This document shows positions 46,008-55,400 of a stretch of DNA of 64,000 bases, piece by piece. The notes below the pieces were generated by a model that did not search any database, was not told the DNA's origin, and saw only the letters and a list, made by a program, of their open reading frames with translations. Position 1 is the stretch's first letter, and each line of letters opens with the position of its first letter. Source of the stretch: Scilla litardierei (lineage: Eukaryota; Streptophyta; Magnoliopsida; Asparagales; Asparagaceae); NCBI GenBank assembly GCA_030789695.1, contig CM061139.1, positions 102,904,037-102,968,036 of the forward strand, in the 5' to 3' direction. The translations under genes and the position numbers were made by a program.

Positions 46008-46009
46008 AT

Positions 46010-46412
46010 TGTTATGAATCGTCGTAGATCGATTCACAATTTTAATGTGGAAAATTAAAAGAGAGGAAAAATATTTATATTTTGATTGATTGAAGAACAA
46101 AATAAAACAAGATAATGATCTTATTAGAGACAAGACCGATCTCCCCACTTTGGATGAACGGGCCAAAGTTTAAGCACCGTCAAATGACACTTGAGAGTTT
46201 TCTCACAATTCAAGCATAAGCAAATAAGATGACGGGTAGACCTAATATAAAGAAAGAGGAGGGATTTTGGTAAAAGACCAAGATACACTCACACTAAGAA
46301 AATGGCCTAAATCGCGCTCCCGCGTCTCCTGCGACGTGCGTAAGTGATGACGCCTCCGCTGCCACGTGCTCCATCGGTAGAGGGGGATGCGACGCTAGGT
46401 CCGCTCGCATCA
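46010..46412 (-). repeat. 5' LTR of the chromovirus
   Basis: A 403-base LTR, TGTTATGAATCG to CGCATCA on the + strand. It preserves the uninterrupted target site of the copia insertion. Confidence 0.87.
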
Positions 46413-46556
46413 CGCTGTTAAAGGTCCGATAATAGACATTGCTTCTTTCTGCAAGCGTTGTTTATTGGAGACACAAATAATAGACATCGCTTCTTTCTGC
46501 CAGCACTGTTAAAGGTCAGATGATAGATAGCGCTTCTTTCTGCAAGCGCTGTTAAA
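46413..46556. repeat. CACTA subterminal repeats, right group
   Basis: Three to four more units of the same palindromic ~45-bp motif continue the left group after the duplicated CGCTG, ending just before the captured gene fragment. Confidence 0.7.
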
Positions 46557-46601
46557 TCAAGTAAATTTTATCCAAAATTTTCATTTGTGCGGGCTTTGCA
46601 A

Positions 46602-47200
46602 ATGTTTTTATCTTTTTCGTTCCCCTGTGTACATCATTCTCCTTCTCACCTCCTTCGCCCTCTGGCTCTTCGGCTTCCCCATCTATGCCCCCTTTGCCCA
46701 TTCTCCCTTAAACCCTCAGCCCTCCCCCAATTATCTTCGCTCGCCCATGTCCAATCAAAAGATCCCTTCCCCCAAATTGATCGACAAGAATCCGAAGACA
46801 TCGTCGACAGCGATGGCCCTATCGAGCTCCCTCCATCCCCTTCCTACTCCCCTTTCTCCACCACACCCATCTTCTCCGTCGACGACAACCCCTCCCCTCT
46901 CCAGGTCTCCACCAGCATCCTCCTCACCGGTACCATCTCCATCTTCCTCTACCGCTCCCTCCTCCGTCGCGCCAGCAGGGCCAAGGAACTCGTATTCCCC
47001 CATCGACCCATCTTCGCATCTCTTGATTTCTTGATTTTCTTTATGCTTATGTTTTGTGATAATGCCCAAGAGGTTGATGACCGTGGGGAAGAAGATGACG
47101 AATGACATAAAGGAGGAGGCTCTGGAGAGCCTCAAGGCCATGGGGGGCAGCTTCGGTTGATCTCAGGGGCCCTCCCTCGCCGGTGCAGGCCTTCCCATCG
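46602..47200 (+). pseudogene. captured plant gene fragment, likely plastid membrane protein
   Basis: From the ATG at 46602, ~130 codons are open: a Ser/Pro/Leu-rich start like a plastid transit peptide, then an acidic IVDSDGPIELP motif, a hydrophobic STSILLTGTISIFLY segment, and LLRRASRAKEL. After an intron-like, T-rich gap, KEEALESLKAMG is encoded at ~47108-47145 and PPSPVQAF near 47166-47192 in another frame. From memory these blocks occur in this order in a plastid protein family with DUF3082. The downstream membrane core is absent and frames are broken, so this is a transduplicated fragment. Confidence 0.5.
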
Positions 47201-47612
47201 GATCTCATCTCCGATCAGGTCACCGAAGAAGAAGCCTCCATCAGATCTCATCCGGCCACTCTGCCACCGTCAGCAAGATCAGCAAGGGCAGTCGATCCAA
47301 CGGTCATTCCCACTAACGTACGGTAAGCCCAAGAACTCCGGAGAGCTCTCACACCATAAGAAAGATCAAAGTTAAGTATATTCCTCTCTTCCCATCTTTC
47401 CTTGTTTTCACAAATTTCTGTCCGTTTCGCTAGCTAATCTTTTGCCTACTCCATGTTTGCAGTAATTCCTCAACCGAAGGCCAACTCGCAGTCTCCTTGC
47501 ACTTCCTTCGACAGAAAGAGAACGTGAAATCCTTGAGAAGCTTGCCTACAAAAAAATTCACTGTTCCCCTATTTTTATCATCTCTTTCCTCGTCATGAAT
47601 TTATGATGGGTC
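47201..47612. other. rest of the CACTA interior, possible second gene fragment
   Basis: A splice-acceptor-like tgTTTGCAG at 47455-47463 is followed by ~35 open codons (AVSLHFLRQKENVKSL). I do not recognise them. The Tekay LTR begins at 47613. Confidence 0.3.
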
Positions 47613-48995
47613 TGTAACGGTCGCTTTCCGACCTTATGAATTTTCTGCGTGCACGTGCTTTATCGTGCACGTATTTTATTTGGCTTTTCCTGGACTCTGA
47701 AGTATGCGTTGTGATATACCGTTGTGATCGTTTGGGAGTGTAGAATTTTATAGTAATGTTTGGGAAGGCCGTTTCATGGTTCGTTTTCTCGCAAAACGAT
47801 TTTGAACGATAGGGGCGTTTTAGTCATTTGACTCAGAACGCCGTTCCCAATTTTACATAAATTTTTGGTGGGTGTAACGCACGATCAGGCTCCGTAGATC
47901 TGTGCGTCTCGTCTCCACGATCGCCCCGGTATTTTCGGATTATTTTTCTGACACCCGGATTGCGAGATATCACCCAGAATAGCCTCGACCGTCGATTCTT
48001 TCCCCAATCAGGTTCAAATTTCAAATCGTTAGCCAAATCTGGCTAAATCTCTTATCAAATCTGTTTTAAATATTTCCTAAACTGCTTCTTCTATTCTCCC
48101 CTAGTTTTTCCCCCTCTTTCTACACCCTCTAACAATATATCTCCCCTCTTTTCTAAAATCCTAGGGTTATCTATAAAATTTTATTATCATTTATAATAAC
48201 CCTAGCTATTAAACCCTAACGCAGCCGCCGGCCTCCCCCTAAAACAAATCCCCAATTTTTCCTCCCTCTCTCTTCGATCTCCCTCTCCCTCACGGCGAGC
48301 TCAGCGCAGCGCCTCCCCCAAGATCCCGACCGCCGGCGAGACCCTCCTCGCATCCCACGGCGAGATCACCGCCCTCAGCCACGACAACGACTTCTGCCGC
48401 GCCTCCCTCTCTCCGATCCCCCTCTCCACGGCGAGAGCCCGAGCGCCGGCCACCGTGACCGGTCAGCACACCGCCGCCGTGATCGTCGCGAGGCCACCGC
48501 ACGAGGCCGCCACCGGTCGCTGTTCGCTCTCCGCGGCCCTTCCTCCACCGCGATCCGCTCGCCCCGCGGCCGTCTCTCTCCACCACAGATCTCCTCAGTG
48601 CCGTCGTGACCGCCATCTTCCCCCACAGTGACGCTCCCTCGGCCGCCAGCCTCTACGCCGTCTTGCTGCCCTCAGCCCCGCCGCAGCACCATCGCTCTCC
48701 CGCTGTGCGCTGTGACCGTCGTGACCGCCACAGACCCCTCTTCGTCGCTTGCTGCGCATCCCCGGGCCGCCCTCGCTCTCCCAGCGCCGCGCGCCGCGCT
48801 CCCCGCTGTTACCGCTGCCACCTGTTTCCCGACGCCGCAAGACGCTGTATGAGACACCTCGCGACGACTTCTAGGCCGAACGGCTTTTGGACTAGTGTTC
48901 CAATGGGTGTTTCGTCGTTGTTGCGTGCCATTATTCCTGTTCTTGCTGTCGGACTGATCGTGCTCGCTGCTGCACTCCATCTGCTGCCCGAACGA

Positions 48996-49290
48996 GTCTC
49001 ACTACGCTACCCGTAGTTGAGACACCGTTGACGTCGCAGATCTTCCTGTTGATAGCTTCCCATTCCTTTGCTCCACCCACGTCAGCCCCCTTGCATGCCG
49101 CAGATTCTGTGGCCTCCTGACGTCGTGACTCGTCCCTGTTACCGTTGCCGTAGACGTTTCGTTGCCAGGACCCGCAACCGAAGCGATCTCGATACCGTAC
49201 CCGTAGCCGTGACATCTCGGCTGCGCTACCCGCAGCCGTCACTATCCTGAGGCGATTCCGAGACGACCTCCACTGCGCTACCCGCAGTCG
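48996..49290 (+). other. three hairpins with a constant CTACC loop
   Basis: ACTACG-CTACC-CGTAGT at 49001-49017 extends outward with GTCTC/GAGAC. CGGCTGCG-CTACC-CGCAGCCG lies at 49218-49238. ACTGCG-CTACC-CGCAGT lies at 49272-49288. Stem sequences differ while the loop is fixed. A degenerate fourth (gataccGTACCCgta) lies near 49190. Confidence 0.6.
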
Positions 49291-49955
49291 GGGACACGAG
49301 CACCGCCACCGTTTTCAGACCCGACGCCAGATTAAATGCGTGTTCCTCACACTAGGTTGGTCCCTCTAACTCGTAGCACAACCCACACAGTAGTGAAACT
49401 GAAAACCTAACTAAAATTGGACAACTACAATTAAATTTACTTTTTCGTATCAGTAAAATGTTGTCACTGTAGAAAATCGACCATCGGACAAATTTTCTGT
49501 GCATATAGGGTAGTGGTCGATCTAGGCTGATTAAACACCAAAAATGTGACTCTGACAATTAGGGTAGTCCCGACAACCTAGAAACGAACCTAAATAGGAT
49601 TTATTGGAAATCGCGACCTGACACCGTCAACGTGACGCTATTTCAGACGGACTACCGCTGATGAGACGCTTGGATGAGATGCTTCGAGAGGACGAAACAC
49701 TCGCCATCGCAGGCAAGTGTATCCCACTTGCACTTTCAGCCATGCCTAGGCCTTAGTTTGTTAGAACTGATAACTGTGAACAAATAGAACCGGACGTGAA
49801 ATGATAGCGTCCGGGACGACCCCTGACGGCCCAGACTTGACGACGAAGTCTGAGCCTGACAACAACAACTTTTGACATGTTGGGCTATCATGCGTGTGCG
49901 TGTGTGTGGACACCCTAGAATAACCCTTTCCGTCTTGTCACGTCACGTCCCGTCT

Positions 49956-50130
49956 TGCACAGCCTGCGGGCAATAGGGCACTCACCAGTGAGTGGGTGGT
50001 CCCTTGTACTGATACACAGCCCAGAGGGCAATATGGCACTCGCCAAGCTAGAGCGAGTGATTCCTTGTCGTGATACACAGCCCAGAGGGCAATAGGGCAC
50101 TCGCCAAGCTAGAGCGAGTGATCCCTTGTC
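49956..50130 (+). repeat. 61-bp tandem repeat in the older Tekay LTR
   Basis: About three copies of a unit beginning CAGCCCAGAGGGCAATAGGG, each holding facing arms CACTCGC and GCGAGTG. The first copy has CACTCAC facing GTGAGTG instead, again paired. Confidence 0.8.
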
Positions 50131-50354
50131 GTGCTTGTCTTGTCTTGTCATAGTTGGTAGCACACGCTACGACTACCACTTGTCTCGTTTTACTTCCCTG
50201 CTACGTTTACTTTCTGTTGTCATCCTGTTATAACCTCAGCATGCTAAATAACCAGTAAACCTACTGTTATAACCCCAGCTTGCTACTCAACCAGTAAACC
50301 ATTGTTTAATAGTTGGTGCACTTGCAGTAGAGTCTAACCCTTCTTGTAGACTTT

Positions 50355-50398
50355 ACCTGACGTACAGTTCCTTTTCTCTTGGGTACTGTACGTCAGGT
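50355..50398 (+). promoter_or_regulatory. conserved LTR hairpin, 14-bp perfect stem
   Basis: ACCTGACGTACAGT pairs perfectly with ACTGTACGTCAGGT over a 16-nt pyrimidine-rich loop. It corresponds in position and loop to the hairpins at 8186 and 53637 but has a different stem. Confidence 0.8.
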
Positions 50399-50505
50399 GT
50401 TCAGCCAGAGTTCATGGACGAGGCAGACTTACTGGATTACGTGGAGCCAAGGACATCGACCCAGAGTACGTGCCTGACAAGGACCAGACCTTGAGGTCTT
50501 TTTAG
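50390..50505 (+). pseudogene. degenerate copy of the LTR acidic micro-ORF
   Basis: At the position of the start codon the codon is ACG. Reading on gives an acidic peptide (SGVQPEFMDEADLLDYV) that aligns with the 35-aa ORFs of the other two LTR families. A frame change follows, after which DKDQT appears where the others end in DQS. An in-frame ATG ten codons in remains possible. Confidence 0.45.
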
Positions 50506-50796
50506 TCGTCACTTTCAGAGGTTACTACTTTTAGTTTGCTTTTAGATAGTTTGTTGCCATACTTAGGCTTCTTTTTAGACTTGTACTCGCTGGATATTAT
50601 ATCTCTAATTTAATGAACGCCTTTTCCTTTCTGTACTTCATATTGTTCCGAATTTTATTAATGCAAGAACATGAAGTTTTTAAAGTGGTACCCCTACAGA
50701 CGCTTATTGGGTCAGAGCTTCTCAGCTCTGGCCTAAGCGGGCCTTAGTCACGCTTCGACTCCGTCGCTTTGGAAAGCGGGGCGTGACAGGTTTTAG

Positions 50797-50812
50797 TGGT
50801 GGCCCATGCAGG
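50797..50812 (+). other. putative PBS of the older Tekay-like element
   Basis: TGGTGGCCCATGCAGG lies eight bases after the LTR end and is identical to the inner element at 54134. It is in PBS position but does not match a plant tRNA 3' end that I can recall. Confidence 0.45.
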
Positions 50813-51728
50813 TCATGCAAAAGTTCGAAACAATAAAAGTACCGCATTCATTTAATATCCATGTGCAAGTCTAAGTTAGGTTTCCCAGTTTTAGATGGTA
50901 GGAAGACTTAGATAGACACCCAGGTTGACAGACTGACGCCTTGGTTAGGAATTAGTCATCCTCGTCCTAGGATACCTTAGTGGCCGCACCTGACTCTGAC
51001 CGTGTTAGTTTTCTAGAGCCCTTCTTTTTGTCGTTCGATCGGGCTCATCGACTTCGGGCCCAGCAGAACAAACCTTGATTCTCTTAGGAACCTCCCCATT
51101 AGATCCTGGTTACAGTCTAGCTCATTAGACAATCTTAGTGCCGAGCTCTCCTGATCTTTAGACGACCCGATAATTAGAATCCCTGACTTCTAGCGTCCCT
51201 CTGATCATTACACTTTTGAGTAATCGACCGTAATGTTCCATCGTAGCTCTTCATGATTCGTATCCTACACATATTCTTCAAGCGATCATTTTCCTGTCTC
51301 CCGATTCACGTGATCGTTTCCTGACGATTGTCGTCGATCCTTCAAATCCCTTCCTTGACCAATTCTGCTTCCTCTAAAAGTATTTTCGAAATTTATTATT
51401 AATTTTTTCACTCAGCTTAATTTCTTTGAAAACCCGTATATTATATATTTCAAAATTTCTTGTTTTCCGGTTGAGTTAAAATTCTTTCACTGATCTTGAA
51501 ACCTCCCTGGTCGTAAAATTATTTTACTATCTCGTACCTATTTTCAAATCGGCATCTTTCGTGTTTCAGTTTTAAACCTTGTTATCAATTCTATAATCCA
51601 ATATATAAATATTACTTTTCTAAACTACAAAATTTTATTGCTAATGACTTACCGCACGTACTTTTAGAATATTTTCTAAACCAAAGAGAACTTTAAATTT
51701 CTTCTCGTATATGTATAAACAGCCCCAT
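50813..51728 (+). pseudogene. decayed gag start of the older Tekay-like element
   Basis: tttagATGGTAGGAAGACTTAG near 50895 mirrors the inner element's gag start (ttagATGGCAGGAAGG at 54265) but stops after a few codons. The remaining ~800 bases are AT-rich and unrecognisable. Confidence 0.4.
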
Positions 51729-51997
51729 TGTAACGACTGCTTTTCATGAATCTGGATTTAATATAATATAATATATGTTTTGGTGGATTTTCTCCTCTTG
51801 TGTGGTTTTCGTCTCCGTTGATTTCATTTTCGATCGATTCGTCGTATTTTCTCGCTTCTTCCTTAGGATTGTCGATTTCGAAGTATGTCAATCGTGACGG
51901 ACTTCATAACGGTCGTATCTTACTATTAGATCAAGCATAGGAGTCTTAGAAATCGATCCCGGGGCCCCGCGCTCCGTATCGGTACTTTTCTGTGCTC

Positions 51998-52310
51998 ATT
52001 AGCCGGTGTAAGAAGGGCCACCGACCGACTAGATGACGATCCAGTCGGTCGGCAATCCTTCTTGGACCGACTAGTTAGCTTTCTAAATTTCTCAGGAGTT
52101 ACTGTTTATCGTTAGTCGGTCTAAGAACGTTGGTTGACCGACTAGGTTGCAAACTAGTCGGTCAGCAATGCTTCTTGAACCGACTAACTCATTATATTAT
52201 TTTTGTATCAGTTACTGTTTGCACTTAGTCGGTCAGCGTTGGTCGACCGACCGACTAGTTGCCAAACTAGTCGGTCAGTGGTTGTTCTTTGACCGACTAA
52301 CCAGTGTTAA
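51998..52310 (+). promoter_or_regulatory. three-unit palindromic TAGTCGGTC array upstream of TATA
   Basis: Three units begin at about 51998, 52109 and 52225, a ~111-116-base period. Each has TAGTCGGTC facing GACCGACTAG, then CTAGTCGGTC facing GACCGACTAA. The array ends about 40 bases before the TATA box. Unit and spacer closely match the array in the SIRE-like copia LTR. A second copy is at 59225-59535. Confidence 0.75.
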
Positions 52311-52343
52311 AACCCTAATTTCTGGGCAGCCGCCAGCCCAACC

Positions 52344-52351
52344 TATAAATA
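52344..52351 (+). promoter_or_regulatory. TATA box of the young Tekay-like LTR
   Basis: TATAAATA in caaccTATAAATAcccctccc, with a C-rich leader following. Transcription is expected to start near 52375. Confidence 0.7.
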
Positions 52352-52626
52352 CCCCTCCCAAACGACTTCTTCTCCAACACGACCCAAAACCCTAAAATCT
52401 TCCCCCTTAAGCCCCCATCTTCCTCCAAGCTTCATCCCTCCATTCTAAGCCCTAGAATCATCATCCAAACCATCCATTCACTCCATCTACCTCTCATCTT
52501 CCCCAAAATCTCATCAAATCCATCAAAATCCCCAAATCCCCCAAAACCCTAGTTTCCCCAAACTTCTCCAATCTTTTCCAGATCTGATCCTAGGGTTCCC
52601 CGGAGTGTTTCTTCCGCCTCCTCTCG

Positions 52627-52724
52627 GTAAGAAATCGATCTACCGTTGTTTTCATAGCCTATTTATAATTTTATGGAAACCCTAATTAATTTCATGTGTT
52701 TGGTGCTTGTTTCCCCCATAACAG
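52627..52724 (+). other. candidate leader intron in the LTR
   Basis: Donor ctctcg/GTAAGA and acceptor ccATAACAG/cga enclose 98 AT-rich bases within the transcribed leader. Size and composition fit a plant intron. No coding sequence tests it. Confidence 0.4.
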
Positions 52725-53636
52725 CGATTTCCCCCGTAGATAGCATCCGTGTGACGAAGTGGTCGTCAATCCCCGGTGCTAGGCAAGTGAAACTTGCCAC
52801 TTAGGGTTTGGGCCATGTTTTAGGCCATTTTCTTATAGTAGGCGTAAAAGAGGCTAGGCGACGAAATGATACTCGCCTAGGCGCAAATTGGGGAATTAGC
52901 TTGACAACGAAGCTAATTCTGACATTTAGCATGTTGCACAACTATCATGTCACGTTTACTTTCCATTATCGGTAGGCAAGTTAATTGTCATGTCATTGCA
53001 TCCTTCATGCATTTCAGTGATTGCGTAGCTTTGCTACACTGCTTATGTTCCTGGCTCGTGTTCCAGAAGCGGGCTATGTGTTGGTTGATAGCCAATGCCC
53101 GAATTGTGTGTTTCCTGGCTCGTGACCAGAAGCGAGCATAATGAGTTGGAAACCCCAACGCTCGATATTGAATTGTGAAATAGGAATGCGAGCTCATTGT
53201 GCGGGGCAACCCCAGGCTCACTAGCTGAGTTCATTGTGCGGGGACCCTAGGCTCCATTACGTGTGGGTATAAGGGGTGAGGGTTAAGCGGCCATTCAACT
53301 GGGAGTCTGTTTGATCAACAACTGCAGTTGTAAGGCGTAAACTCTTTGGGGTGGGGTAGTTGTTAAGCGGCCAATCAGCGAATGTGGAACCATTCAGCTG
53401 TAAGGCGTAAACAATCTACAAAACAACGTGAATAGTGAATTGATTGAGATTGATAGTAGCATGGCTACTCTTGTCTTGTCTTGTCTTGCCCCGATAATTG
53501 TTCCCTTGTACAAAATTGTCTTGCCATGTTTTAAATTGTGCACTCATGTTATAACTGTCATGCCATGCATCATACTAAACTGCTAGGTTGCTAGTTGCCT
53601 CACTTTCAGTTTCCTTGCCCAAGTCTTTTAGACTTG

Positions 53637-53677
53637 CTGACATGTGCCCCTTTACTCTTTTGGGTGACACATGTTAG
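53637..53677 (+). promoter_or_regulatory. conserved LTR hairpin
   Basis: CTGACATGTG faces CACATGTTAG (one G-U pair), extended by CCC/GGG, with a pyrimidine-rich loop. The micro-ORF ATG lies in the right arm. A small AAGTC/GACTT hairpin directly precedes it. Confidence 0.7.
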
Positions 53678-53778
53678 ATCCTGAGCCTGAGTACCTTGTT
53701 GAGGACGAGGTGTTTGCTGACGCCGAGCCCGAGCTTGTGTTTGACGGGGAGTACGTGGACATTGGGGACCAGTCCTAG
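53671..53778 (+). CDS. 35-aa acidic micro-ORF in the 5' LTR
   Basis: It starts MLDPEPEYLV and ends IGDQS, and about 13 of 35 residues are Asp or Glu. Its length, acidity and ends match the ORF at 8218-8325. It lies about 490 bases before gag and is in the transcript leader; the 3' LTR copy (60901-61008) has one amino-acid change. Confidence 0.5.
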   Translation: MLDPEPEYLVEDEVFADAEPELVFDGEYVDIGDQS

Positions 53779-54133
53779 TGTCTTCTTGTGCTTTACTTTT
53801 GTTTAGACAGTTGTTTTGTTATCGGTGCGTAGCACCTATACTTTGTTGTTGTCGTTGCTTTTGGTTGGCCTTGTTCTGGGCCTTTAGACTCTTTTCTTTT
53901 AGCCTGGTGGCTTTTCTGGATGTTGGACTCTTTGTTGATGTTGGAAAATTTGTGAGATGTGGAATTTTATTTCAGCCTCGCCTTGTGTTATTATTGTTAT
54001 TCTGTTGTGGTTACATGGACCTGTTTATGTATTGTGGACGCTTATCGGGTTTGTGGCTTCACAGCTCCACTCTCGTGCGGACCTTTTCACGTCTCGCCTC
54101 CATTTTAGGGAAGCGGGTCGTGACAGGTTTTAG

Positions 54134-54149
54134 TGGTGGCCCATGCAGG
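54134..54149 (+). other. putative PBS of the young Tekay-like element
   Basis: TGGTGGCCCATGCAGG, eight bases after the LTR end. The surrounding ~25 bases are identical to those at 50789-50813 although neighbouring sequence has diverged. Confidence 0.45.
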
Positions 54150-54268
54150 TCCTTCTGTAACTGCGATTTTTGGAATAACGATAATAATATTAGAATGTCC
54201 AATAAATTGAGTTCGACGTCCGAGTCATAAGCTATGAGTCTAATCTGATTTGTTTTCCGTGTCATTAG

Positions 54269-55327
54269 ATGGCAGGAAGGCGTTTCACCCGTGGTGGGGA
54301 CAGTGGTGCGCTCCCTCATGATGAGGAGCCTGAGCGGGAACCCACCAGCGGTGAGATGATGCGGATGATGCTGCAGATGATGCAAGTGCAGCAGGGCGTG
54401 CTTCTGCAAGTCCAGAATGCTCCACTTGCTCGAGCTGCCCGGGCTCTTCCGGATGTTCCTCGCTCTGAGCCAGGAGCGAAGCAATTTCGGGAGCTGGGTC
54501 CCGCATATTTTGATGGTTCTGAGGGTCCTCTGGCTGCCGATGAATGGATTCGAAACATCGAGGACAATCTGAAGATGGCCAAGATCACCCCGGCTGGATG
54601 GGTTGATTTGGCGAAGAGGCAGCTCAAGGATAACGCCAGGAATTGGTGGGATGCGGAGGAGAAGTTGTTGGTGGAGCCGATTGCTTGGGCTACCTTCAAG
54701 GCCAGATTTGAGGGTGAGTTCTTCCCGAAGGCTGCCAAAGAGGAGATGCTGCAGCGTTTTATCGATCTGAAGCAGGGGAACTCGTCGGTGGACATGTATC
54801 ACCAAGAGTTCATGAGGCTGAGTCGGTTTGCACCAAAGATGGTGCAGGACGCTGAGGAGAGAGCTCAGAGGTTCCTGCAGGGGCTTGCTTCGGAGCTCCA
54901 GAGTTTTGTGACCTCTTCTGACCGGGAATCTTATCAGAAGGTTCTGGTAGCAGCTAAGAGGCAGGAGCTGCTCGTGAACCAGAGGAAGGGGTCTGTTGTT
55001 GGTGCTGGGAAGAGGCCTGTGGAACAGGCGAGAGCTGTGGTTAGACCTGGATTCAGGCCTAATCAGTCTGCTCAGTTTAAGAGGCCAGGAGGGCCTATTC
55101 TGAAGCTTTGCCATTTCTGCGGCAGGCCTGGCCACGTCAAGGATCAGTGTCGGAAGTTTTTGGGCCAGTGCCTGATTTGCGGTGATGCTTCCCATGTCGC
55201 GAAGGATTGTCGGCATGCGAATCAGCTGCGGAGGGCTCCGGTTGCAGCACAGCCGTTACAGCAGCGAGTGTCTGTTCCTGCTGGCCGTGGAGCAGCTCTT
55301 GTTCCGCAGGGGCAGGCTTTTCGGTAG
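54269..55327 (+). CDS. gag: Gag polyprotein with capsid and two zinc knuckles
   Basis: 352 aa, starting MAGRRFTRGG. The capsid domain lies at about 80-240, with AYFDGSEGPLAADEWIRNIE, ARNWWDAEEK, FFPKAAKEEMLQRFIDLKQG and EFMRLSRFAP. Two CCHC knuckles follow: CHFCGRPGHVKDQC and CLICGDASHVAKDC, at roughly 282-320. It forms the virus-like particle and packages RNA. The ORF ends at TAG 55325-55327. The same frame then stays open for 24 more codons to a splice-donor-like site at 55400, so pol may be made by readthrough. Confidence 0.93.
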   Translation: MAGRRFTRGGDSGALPHDEEPEREPTSGEMMRMMLQMMQVQQGVLLQVQNAPLARAARALPDVPRSEPGAKQFRELGPAYFDGSEGPLAADEWIRNIEDNLKMAKITPAGWVDLAKRQLKDNARNWWDAEEKLLVEPIAWATFKARFEGEFFPKAAKEEMLQRFIDLKQGNSSVDMYHQEFMRLSRFAPKMVQDAEERAQRFLQGLASELQSFVTSSDRESYQKVLVAAKRQELLVNQRKGSVVGAGKRPVEQARAVVRPGFRPNQSAQFKRPGGPILKLCHFCGRPGHVKDQCRKFLGQCLICGDASHVAKDCRHANQLRRAPVAAQPLQQRVSVPAGRGAALVPQGQAFR

Positions 55328-55400
55328 GCTGTTCCGCCGAGGAGGCAGGCTTTTCTGATGACCGCTGCGGAGAGCGCGGCTGTGGATGAGGTTATCGCAG
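55328..55400 (+). CDS. gag-pro linker exon, in gag frame after a TAG stop
   Basis: Twenty-four codons and one base continue the gag frame (AVPPRRQAFLMTAAESAAVD...) and end at GCAG/GTAATC. If spliced to 55515 the phase matches the protease frame exactly. The gag tail and this linker share the repeated phrase QAF. Confidence 0.5.

Larger units (their letters stand above)
28407..46412 (-). mobile_element. gutted chromovirus (Ty3/gypsy) carrying two nested copia elements
   Basis: The right LTR 46010-46412 (5' LTR on the minus strand) pairs with the left LTR split as 28407-28673 and 36464-36599. The TSD is CGCTG (28402-28406 and 46413-46417). An initiator-tRNA-Met PBS abuts the 5' LTR. Coding remnants in minus-strand order are the gag N-terminus, a GC-rich filler, a short RNase H/integrase zinc-finger piece, the integrase core, and the integrase C-terminus with chromodomain. 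The gag capsid, protease and RT are missing. Confidence 0.85.
28210..47612. mobile_element. CACTA-type DNA transposon, left end plus interior, interrupted
   Basis: The terminal sequence CACTACTACAAAAAA at 28210-28224 is the typical plant CACTA end. Palindromic subterminal repeats follow to 28406 and continue at 46413-46556, on the other side of a chromovirus that duplicated CGCTG. A gene fragment follows immediately. The opposite terminus was not found, and the right boundary is only bounded by the Tekay LTR at 47613. No transposase is visible, so this is a non-autonomous, gene-carrying copy. Confidence 0.7.
47613..50788 (+). repeat. 5' LTR of the older Tekay-like element
   Basis: A 3.2-kb LTR. 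It has a GTGCACG/CGTGCAC hairpin near 47650, a C-rich GC block (48230-49000) producing chance ORFs, constant-loop hairpins (48996-49290), a 61-bp tandem repeat (49956-50130) and the covarying hairpin at 50355. Confidence 0.85.
51729..54125 (+). repeat. 5' LTR of the young Tekay-like element
   Basis: In order: a palindromic promoter repeat (51998-52310), a TATA box (52344), a candidate leader intron (52627-52724), a hairpin and micro-ORF (53637-53778), and the TGACA end. Confidence 0.93.

Noticed and set aside
48290..49250. Arg/Ala-rich ORFs in the older Tekay LTR
   Set aside because: They are GC-rich leader sequence inside an LTR. The frames are not kept in the other copy and have no recognisable domain.
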